Under the pieces are notes generated by a model. It did not search any database, had not been told where the DNA came from, and was given only the letters and a program-made list of their open reading frames with translations. The position numbers and the translations under genes were made by a program. Below are positions 7,045-12,479 of a DNA stretch of 14,930 nucleotides, piece after piece. Each line of letters starts with the position of its first letter. Position 1 is the first letter of the stretch. Origin of the DNA: Faecalicatena sp. (GTDB lineage: Bacteria > Bacillota > Clostridia > Lachnospirales > Lachnospiraceae); the NCBI GenBank assembly GCA_009774255.1, contig VSNK01000033.1, forward strand, positions 1 to 14,930, written 5' to 3'.

Positions 7045-7271
7045 TTATTGTATTACCGCAGTTACAAATCCAAAATTCCGAAACTGAAACGGACCTGTCC
7101 CCTGATATTTAAAATAAAATGCGTGGATTCCATCTATAGGGCTCACTTTTCCCTCTGCCCTGATCCATTGGCCGTCCGCTACCCTTCAAAACCCGCCCCT
7201 TCCTCAATCAGGCCGCCAGGGATACACACCTTCGGCTCACCTGCCATTTGTCCTTTCTTGTCTTTGAATTC
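7045..7271 (-). pseudogene. Frameshifted C-terminal remnant resembling a CBM6-like tail of a glycosidase
   Basis: In the gap between symporter and oxidoreductase two short frames follow one another on the minus strand. The first (7271 to the TAG at 7179-7181) includes MAGEPKVCIPGGLIEEGAGF. The second (7185 to the TAA at 7045-7047) includes QWIRAEGKVSPIDGIHAFYF, then YQGTGPFQFRNFGF. The GIHAFYFKY...G...FQFRNFGF pattern resembles the last strands of CBM6-type carbohydrate-binding modules, where a segment such as GVHxLYFxF precedes a final FxFDxFxF strand. The two frames overlap by a few bases and differ by one frame, as expected after a frameshift; no start codon with a ribosome binding site is present. 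Position just after a sugar symporter fits a lost glycosidase gene. Identification is pattern-based. Confidence 0.45.
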
Positions 7272-7280
7272 TCAATCACG

Positions 7281-7312
7281 GAGCGGCTTCCCTGAAGCCA
7301 TGGAAGCCGCTC
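7281..7312. repeat. 11-bp inverted repeat, terminator-like on the plus strand
   Basis: Arms 7281-7291 and 7302-7312 (GAGCGGCTTCC and its complement) pair perfectly around a 10-nt loop. On the plus strand TTTATAAT follows; on the minus strand, the coding direction here, no T-run follows. The loop carries a further GAAGCC copy, so an alternative shorter hairpin (GGCTTC-CCT-GAAGCC) competes with the full one. Confidence 0.6.
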
Positions 7313-7326
7313 TTTATAATACCAAC

Positions 7327-7365
7327 GTATGCAGAAAGGCTGCCAGTGGCAGGCTTTCTGTATGC
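7327..7365. repeat. 19-nt-arm imperfect hairpin directly after the symporter stop codon
   Basis: Arms 7327-7345 and 7347-7365 pair with two G-U wobbles and one mismatch; it begins one base beyond the TAA (7367-7369). It lacks a T-run on the minus strand, so it may stabilise the 3' end or terminate weakly rather than being a canonical terminator. Confidence 0.55.
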
Positions 7366-7366
7366 T

Positions 7367-8752
7367 TTACGCCTCTGCCCGGGCATTTCTTTCGTCCAGC
7401 TCTTTACGGATCTCTTCCACCCTTTTATTCGACAGCTTATAGAATAACAACGGGAGCAGCCCAATAGCGCCGCATACCGCGGGAATGATATTTACTACAA
7501 TATTGATCCCCTGCCTTGCCGCTTCTGTCTGTTCCGCGTTCGGCACATACCCAAATGCCGCCAGAAGAAGGACGCCCACGGAACCGCAGATCGCGGTCGC
7601 AAGCTTCACGCTTAATCCAAGGAATGAAGAGGACAGCCCTTCTTCGCGGACGCCCAGCTTCCACTCCCCATAATCGATCGAGTCGCAGATCATCCCAAAT
7701 ACAACGTTCGCCGTAGAATTAGTCATTCCCAGGAAGAAGGAAATTCCCAACAGGAATATCGGATTGTTTACAGGAAACAGGAACATTACGACAAAACCGA
7801 CGCACATCGCTCCCTGGACCATGATCATATAATTTTTCTTTCCGAAGGTTTTTGTTCCCCACGGGATCAGGCAATTGCCAACCAGCTGCCCAATGGTCAT
7901 GCTTGTGTAAACAGGGGCGATCAGCGTAAAGGAACCTACCACATAAATGATATAGTATGACAGCATGCTCATGCGCCCGGTTACCGCGATTGTTCCCACT
8001 AAGGTAGACAGGATGACCAGGAATAACTGGTCGTTTTTCAGCAAAGTCTTTACGCTTTTTGATATGCTTGATTTTTCCGCCGCCGCGTTGCTGTGTAATT
8101 CTTCAGTGTATTTCTCCTTGCAGCCTGCCGCGCAGATCCAGAATGCCGGTACCAGCACCACGGAACAGATGACCGTTGTCCAGAAATAACCTTTGGCAGT
8201 CGGCGCGTCACTCTTACTGAAAAACAGGATCATCGGCATCGCGACCGCCGAAAGGATAATTCCGATCACGGAAGAGCCAATCCCACGTGCAGTCGCAAGG
8301 TTCATACGAACCTGTGAGTCTTTTGCCACTACATTGACCAGGCATGCATATCCGGTCGTGCAGATTGTATAGAGCATCCCTGTTCCTATGTAGCATAACA
8401 GGCAGACAAGAACCTTAACGCCTCCCTGCAATGGAAATACCGTAAATGTCAAAATGTTAAAAATTGCGAGGAATGGAGGCGCAAACATCAGATATGGCCT
8501 GAATTTTCCCCATTTTGTCTGTGTTCTGTCACAGATCATCCCCATCATCGGATCATTAACAGCGTCCCATACACGCGCGATCAGCATGATCAGCGAAATC
8601 GCGCTTGCCGCCAGACCGACAACATCGGTGTAGAATAATGTCAGATAATTATTCACCATATACCAGCTAAGCTGCGATCCTACCTCCCCGAAGCTATAGC
8701 AGAGAGCCAGCTTCGGATTCGTCTTCTCTTGTTTTACTACCTGGTTATCCAT
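7367..8752 (-). CDS. GPH-family (MelB-like) glycoside/pentoside/hexuronide:cation symporter
   Basis: Inner-membrane secondary transporter of 461 residues, typical of the MFS subfamily GPH, expected to import an oligosaccharide or glycoside with H+ or Na+. Twelve hydrophobic segments are visible from about residue 16 to 445. The family signature is the stretch IARVWDAVNDPMMG (58-71), with D63 and D67 at the cation-site spacing of MelB, followed by the loop DRTQTKWGKFRPYL (75-88). The second half has the matching DSIDYGEWKLGVREEG stretch seen in GPH transporters for xylosides. The ATG at 8752 has AAGGAGG 5 nt upstream and replaces a longer in-frame start at 8806. It lies 195 bp downstream of the AraC-GH39 regulator, which probably controls it; given the regulator's fold, a xyloside-type substrate is likely but unproven. 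Confidence 0.92.
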   Translation of the reverse strand: MDNQVVKQEKTNPKLALCYSFGEVGSQLSWYMVNNYLTLFYTDVVGLAASAISLIMLIARVWDAVNDPMMGMICDRTQTKWGKFRPYLMFAPPFLAIFNILTFTVFPLQGGVKVLVCLLCYIGTGMLYTICTTGYACLVNVVAKDSQVRMNLATARGIGSSVIGIILSAVAMPMILFFSKSDAPTAKGYFWTTVICSVVLVPAFWICAAGCKEKYTEELHSNAAAEKSSISKSVKTLLKNDQLFLVILSTLVGTIAVTGRMSMLSYYIIYVVGSFTLIAPVYTSMTIGQLVGNCLIPWGTKTFGKKNYMIMVQGAMCVGFVVMFLFPVNNPIFLLGISFFLGMTNSTANVVFGMICDSIDYGEWKLGVREEGLSSSFLGLSVKLATAICGSVGVLLLAAFGYVPNAEQTEAARQGINIVVNIIPAVCGAIGLLPLLFYKLSNKRVEEIRKELDERNARAEA

Positions 8753-8760
8753 AGTATCCT

Positions 8761-8786
8761 CCTTAGATTTTTTCTTTAATCTAAGG
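8761..8786 (-). promoter_or_regulatory. Inverted repeat overlapping the symporter ribosome binding site
   Basis: Perfect 9-bp arms (8761-8769 and 8778-8786, CCTTAGATT and complement) flank an 8-nt loop. In the minus-strand mRNA the 3' arm ends in AAGG, the first half of the AAGGAGG ribosome binding site of the symporter, so folding could mask translation initiation. It could instead be an operator; both are inference. Confidence 0.45.
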
Positions 8787-8818
8787 ATAGCATTTGGGAT
8801 TTCCATGAACTATTTTAA

Positions 8819-8824
8819 ATTATA
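8819..8824 (-). promoter_or_regulatory. Candidate -10 box of the symporter promoter
   Basis: A perfect TATAAT on the minus strand about 67 bp before the ATG. The hexamer 17 nt upstream (8842-8847, ATTAAG) matches the -35 consensus at only two positions, as expected of an activator-dependent promoter next to an AraC-type regulator gene. Confidence 0.4.
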
Positions 8825-8866
8825 CTTTATTTCCGTATATTCTTAATTATTTTTTTCATCACTCTT

Positions 8867-8946
8867 TTGCGCAGGATAAAAAAGCTATTATTCCGATATG
8901 AATTCTTATCCTGCACAATCTGTACCCGTTATTTTTCCGCAGATCC
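8867..8946. repeat. Partial copy of the MITE-like element end, with a 13-bp dyad
   Basis: Bases 8909-8946 match the right end of the palindromic element (12421-12458) at 31 of 38 positions by eye. A 13-nt arm (8867-8879) is complementary to 8906-8918 with one wobble on the minus strand. The copy ends exactly at the AraC-GH39 stop codon (8947-8949), so its folded form may act as that gene's 3' end. Confidence 0.55.
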
Positions 8947-11343
8947 TTAAAGCTCTCCCACCACGATCCCCTGGATCTCCTGTGCCGCGAGCCTGGTCTC
9001 CAGCTCCAGTACGCCGTCCGTCACTTCGACCTTCCGGATGGACATCTTCGGCTGGCAGGCTTCCCTGAGATACTCGTACTCCAGCTCCGACAGGTCGTTG
9101 AAATACTCCATCCTTCTCCATTCCGTCTGGATATTGCCGTGTTCCTCACTGACCGAAAATGTTTTCATACAGTAATGCCCGTTGCTGACATTATGGATCT
9201 TGAACTGAATCAGCCTGCTTTCGTTATCCTCAAACAGGCGCTGTTGGCTCTCTATCTCGATTTCATTTTCCCTTTGTGTATAATACCGGAAATTAAAATG
9301 CCTGTAATTGTGGCAGCTGATAAAGAAGATTCCCTTGCCGTTATATGTAATGACTGCATTTTTGCTTTTTCCCAGCACATATTTTTCCATATGGTTCATG
9401 GTACTGAATGTGTAGTATACCGGCTTACGGATGCCACTCCTGGTGATCAGCCCGCATCCCCCGTGGAGCAGGTCTGCCGAGTCAATATTTTCCGTGTGGA
9501 TATCCAATGCCATCCAATAGCCCAGAGAATCCGCTTCCCCCACGTTTTCGATCAGATTTTTCATCACATAGGCGGCCTTAAAGCTGCCGTCATTGAGCCT
9601 GTTTCGGTTGGACAAAGTAAAGCTCCATTCCGTAACCAGAAGCTCGCGTACCTCAAAGCCCTCCTCCTTCATGATTTCCTTTGCCTCCCTGATCTGGTGG
9701 TATAGATAGCTCTCGTCCGGCGAGTAGTCGTTCCTCCCGGCATCCAGAAGTTCCTGACGGAAGATATAAGGGAAGCAATTCAGGGAAATAAAGTCAGGCT
9801 GCCGATTCCTTCTCTTCCATTTCCGAATAATCTGCGGAAATTCTCTTCCTGCATAATTCAACGCAAAACCCGCGCCGCCTACTTTGATCCGCGGGGCAGC
9901 ATTTTTACAGATTTCTGCCACCATGTCAAATGCCTCAAAATATTGATCGATATCCACTCTTTTCTGAGTCACCGCATTGTACTCCAGCTCGATGTACCAC
10001 TCCTCTACGCAGTCACTCCCATATCTCCGGACCAGATGCCGCATCAATTCTTCCAGAAATCCCCGGTTTTTCTCCATGATGTAGATCATGCTCTCATCCT
10101 GAATATCCAGAATGGATTTCTCAATATCGGAAAAGATTATTTTCCCTTTATAGCCCAGTTCAATATGGGGCTTTAATCCCAGGCTTTTAATGGCGTCAAA
10201 AATCTGGTCAATGAGATAAAAATTGTATTTTGTCCGATTCGTCTTCATCTGCACCATCATGTCCTCTGACAGCAGATTCCAGAAGCGGATGTATTCAAAT
10301 CCCAGTGTGTCCTTCAGATAGCCTACCTGCTCCCGCACATCGTAGCGAAGCAGGTCGGATGCCGCCCCGACATTGATCAGACGGCACCAGTTCCGTTTCA
10401 GCTCCGTCCGCGCCCTGGTATCCGCCTCCATACTGACCGGCATAGAATCCGACGCCTCCGGAGCTGTCACCAGATTGGCCGTCAGATAGTGCTCCACACG
10501 CTCCAGAATTTCCTTACTGTTATCCTCCTGTCCCGTCTTTTCTTTTTCCTCCCGCCTCTGCGCCCTGTACTCTGCCGGGGTCATCCGGTAGCTCTCTTTG
10601 AATACCTGGCTGAATCCTGCCAGATTGGGAAACCCGTTGTCCATGGCGATCTTCATAATGGTCTTGTCCGTATATAGGAGATCGCTGACCGCATTCTCCA
10701 GCCGGATGTTGTTCAAGAGTTTCAGAAAACTCATCCCGAAATTATTTTTGATATATCTGGACAGGTAGGGAACCGACAGATAGAGCCTGCCCGCCAGCGT
10801 TTTCAGAGCGATCGGCTCCCGGTAATTGGACATCATAAAGCCAAGGATCTCATTCATACGCTCGTCCCGGATCCCCCGCAGGGAATCGTACCGGCTCATG
10901 CCCTTCTTCACGATAAAATCCGTGGTGATCAAATAGAGCAGCTGGTAATAAATGCTGTTTTTTAATATAATACCCTGGCCTTCCGTGGTCTGGTAATAGT
11001 GGAAGATCTGGCGGATATAATAGCGCGCTTTTTCGTAACTCTCGGATTGCTCTCTGGCGGAATTGCACAGGAAAAAAGTCTGTTCCCCGCCGAAGATCTC
11101 CGTCAGCATCGTATAGTCGATAAACAGGCTGCCCAACAGGATCTGTGAATCGGACTGATATTCATGCCGGACATTGGAATTCACCAGGTAGAAATCATCC
11201 GTATCCAGGAACTGGCTCCCGTCCTCAAATCCAAGGGTCAGCGACCCCTCCAAAATATACAGGATCTCTATATCCTGATGAAAATGAATTTCCTTCGTCT
11301 TTTTATCCGAAAACTGGCATCTGATTATATTTTCATATTTCAT
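8947..11343 (-). CDS. AraC-family regulator fused to a degenerate GH39 (beta-xylosidase-like) domain
   Basis: One-component regulator of 798 residues, over twice the usual AraC length. Residues 1-150 form a cupin-like sensing domain (HFHQDIEILYILEGSLTL). Residues 165-262 hold the paired AraC helix-turn-helices (ALKTLAGRLYLSVPYLSRYI; IMKIAMDNGFPNLAGFSQVF; MTPAEYR). Residues about 315-650 resemble a GH39 barrel, and 655-798 resemble its beta-sandwich. In GH39 enzymes the acid/base Glu lies in a WxFEVWNEP motif; here W449-Y-I-E-L-E-Y-N456 replaces it, with Asn where the catalytic Glu is expected. The nucleophile motif TEW (E572) is kept, 116 residues later, close to the 117 between E160 and E277 of the Thermoanaerobacterium enzyme. 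A sugar-sensing, non-catalytic role is inferred. GGGGAGG precedes the ATG at 11343; the adjacent symporter is the likely target. Confidence 0.9.
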   Translation of the reverse strand: MKYENIIRCQFSDKKTKEIHFHQDIEILYILEGSLTLGFEDGSQFLDTDDFYLVNSNVRHEYQSDSQILLGSLFIDYTMLTEIFGGEQTFFLCNSAREQSESYEKARYYIRQIFHYYQTTEGQGIILKNSIYYQLLYLITTDFIVKKGMSRYDSLRGIRDERMNEILGFMMSNYREPIALKTLAGRLYLSVPYLSRYIKNNFGMSFLKLLNNIRLENAVSDLLYTDKTIMKIAMDNGFPNLAGFSQVFKESYRMTPAEYRAQRREEKEKTGQEDNSKEILERVEHYLTANLVTAPEASDSMPVSMEADTRARTELKRNWCRLINVGAASDLLRYDVREQVGYLKDTLGFEYIRFWNLLSEDMMVQMKTNRTKYNFYLIDQIFDAIKSLGLKPHIELGYKGKIIFSDIEKSILDIQDESMIYIMEKNRGFLEELMRHLVRRYGSDCVEEWYIELEYNAVTQKRVDIDQYFEAFDMVAEICKNAAPRIKVGGAGFALNYAGREFPQIIRKWKRRNRQPDFISLNCFPYIFRQELLDAGRNDYSPDESYLYHQIREAKEIMKEEGFEVRELLVTEWSFTLSNRNRLNDGSFKAAYVMKNLIENVGEADSLGYWMALDIHTENIDSADLLHGGCGLITRSGIRKPVYYTFSTMNHMEKYVLGKSKNAVITYNGKGIFFISCHNYRHFNFRYYTQRENEIEIESQQRLFEDNESRLIQFKIHNVSNGHYCMKTFSVSEEHGNIQTEWRRMEYFNDLSELEYEYLREACQPKMSIRKVEVTDGVLELETRLAAQEIQGIVVGEL

Positions 11344-11406
11344 TTGCGGATTCCTCCCCTGGCTGTCGCCCCGGCAGACTCATAAAATTTGATGTATTTT
11401 GAAATT

Positions 11407-11435
11407 ATTATAACGTACGCTATCGCAAACATCAA
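11407..11435 (-). promoter_or_regulatory. Promoter of the AraC-GH39 gene
   Basis: Minus-strand TTGATG (11430-11435), 17-nt spacer, perfect TATAAT (11407-11412). It predicts a leader of about 55-60 nt before the ATG at 11343. An imperfect dyad (AAAAT...ATTTT, near 11384-11400) lies just downstream and could be an autoregulatory site. Apart from this promoter and the toxin terminator the 210 bp between the two genes hold nothing I recognise. Confidence 0.7.
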
Positions 11436-11501
11436 CATCTGCAATCACATGAAAAGAATATCATATGGTGGGCAGGCAGACATACTCTGCACACTTCTTC
11501 T

Positions 11502-11557
11502 GAAAAACGCTAACTGTACGTTTGGATGATCTTTAGATCATCCAAACGTACAGTTAG
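11502..11557 (-). terminator. Terminator of the toxin-antitoxin operon, 22-bp perfect stem
   Basis: Arms 11510-11531 and 11536-11557 are exactly complementary over 22 bp around a 4-nt loop, and on the minus strand are followed by CGTTTTT. The toxin stop codon (11554-11556) lies inside the upstream arm, so the hairpin overlaps the coding end. Confidence 0.9.
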
Positions 11558-11862
11558 AATAATTTCGTATACTCTGTCTGTGTATCCGCAATATGATAGA
11601 CGTATACAATCTCTCCAATCTTACGGTATATAGAAACAAATCTTTGCCATACGATCATACGATAGCCCTTCTGATTCAGCCATTGATCCGGCGTCTGGGA
11701 ACCGGAATCCGGAAGCGCCTCCAACCGTTCGATGCTATCCAAAATATGGTCTGTAACTTTCATGGCGGATTCTACACCAAATTGAAGTAAGTAATAATCT
11801 TCAATCTTTTTCAAATCCTCCCATGCAGTGGGGAGAATTTCCACCTTATACTGTTTCTGCAC
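11554..11862 (-). CDS. RelE/ParE-superfamily toxin of a type II toxin-antitoxin system
   Basis: Protein of 102 residues, the usual size for this superfamily, whose members cleave mRNA at the ribosome or poison gyrase. The order of segments is characteristic: YKVEILPTAWEDLKKIEDYY (N-terminal strand then helix), a second helix IERLEALPDSG with the conserved LPxxG-like turn, then strands GYRMIVWQRFVSIYRK and IVYVYHIADTQTEY. The terminal KLF is atypical but harmless. The start is GTG at 11862, inside the antitoxin gene with a 17-nt overlap, a hallmark of translational coupling. RelE versus ParE activity cannot be decided from sequence alone. It ends in a long hairpin terminator. Confidence 0.88.
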   Translation of the reverse strand: MQKQYKVEILPTAWEDLKKIEDYYLLQFGVESAMKVTDHILDSIERLEALPDSGSQTPDQWLNQKGYRMIVWQRFVSIYRKIGEIVYVYHIADTQTEYTKLF

Positions 11863-12112
11863 GTCCTCTCAATTCCTTTCTCGCTTCGGAGATACTTCTT
11901 GTTCTTGCTCCGCTTAGCCGCTCTTCTTCTGCCTGCATGATCTTTGCACGAAATTCTAATGCCTGTTCTCTTTTTTCAAAGGCATCAATATTCATAAACA
12001 CACCATCACCCTCTCCATTTTTGGTGATATAAATCGGTTCGCCGGTCTCTCTCGCAAGGTTAGAAATAGAAGCATAATCATTACGAAGCGCTGCTGAAGC
12101 CTTGATAAACAT
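11846..12112 (-). CDS. Phd/YefM-family antitoxin
   Basis: Antitoxin of 88 residues. The N-terminal Phd/YefM DNA-binding and dimerisation domain is at about 1-50 (FIKASAALRNDYASISNLAR, then GEPIYITKNGEGDGVFMNID); the C-terminal charged helix (REQALEFRAKIMQAEEERL) is the part expected to wrap the toxin. The ATG at 12112 has AAGGGAG at 8 nt spacing; a GTG nine bases further upstream would abut that site and is rejected. As first gene of the operon it should bind its own promoter, which contains repeated TGATATA boxes. It overlaps the toxin gene by 17 nt. Confidence 0.9.
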   Translation of the reverse strand: MFIKASAALRNDYASISNLARETGEPIYITKNGEGDGVFMNIDAFEKREQALEFRAKIMQAEEERLSGARTRSISEARKELRGRAETV

Positions 12113-12126
12113 TTTATTCACTCCCT

Positions 12127-12175
12127 TATATCATTTTGTTGATATAATTATACTTTCTTTTTTGTATATCATCAA
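12127..12175 (-). promoter_or_regulatory. Toxin-antitoxin promoter with repeated TGATATA operator boxes
   Basis: Minus-strand TTGATG (12170-12175), 17-nt spacer, perfect TATAAT (12147-12152). Three copies of TGATATA lie across it, at 12127-12133 and 12165-12171 on the minus strand and 12140-12146 on the plus strand, so they bracket the -10 box and abut the -35. This arrangement fits autorepression by the Phd/YefM antitoxin, which is inference. Confidence 0.65.
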
Positions 12176-12253
12176 TACCTTTTATAAAATAATTATTCGC
12201 CGTATACACAGACGGAAAACTGTCCGGATTCTGATTCCAACGAAATTGATCTT

Positions 12254-12459
12254 AGGAGTTGTAGGAAAATAACTGACACATCTTGACTTGTCTATTTCTC
12301 CGGCTGCACAGGTCAAAAAGCCTCGACGTAGCCCTAAGGAATCCACCATGCTGCGCATGGTACCCCTTAGGACAAAGCCCACTACGCCTGCGTTTTTTGA
12401 CCTGTACAGCCGAAGAAATATCCTGCGCAATCTGTATCAGTTATTTTTCTACAACTCCT
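12254..12459. mobile_element. MITE-like palindromic non-coding element, about 206 bp
   Basis: The left 66 bp (12254-12319) and the reverse complement of the right 66 bp (12394-12459) agree at about 54 positions by eye, including a perfect AGGAGTTGTAG terminus, a shared AAAATAACTGA block and a shared ACAGGTCAAAAA block. The centre forms a smaller dyad (CCATGC-TGC-GCATGG, 12346-12360) flanked by CCTAAGG/CCTTAGG. No open frame is credible. A non-autonomous element mobilised in trans is the likely nature; no clear target-site duplication is visible. It sits 20 bp after the permease stop codon and could fold into that gene's 3' end. Confidence 0.7.
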
Positions 12460-12479
12460 TACTTTCGGTTCCTGAATCT

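Noticed and set aside
8753..8806. Longer N-terminus of the symporter from an ATG at 8806
   Set aside because: It would run through the dyad and the AAGGAGG site that clearly serves the ATG at 8752, and the added residues are not part of the family.
9139..9705. 188-codon plus-strand frame
   Set aside because: Antisense shadow of the GH39-like region of the AraC fusion.
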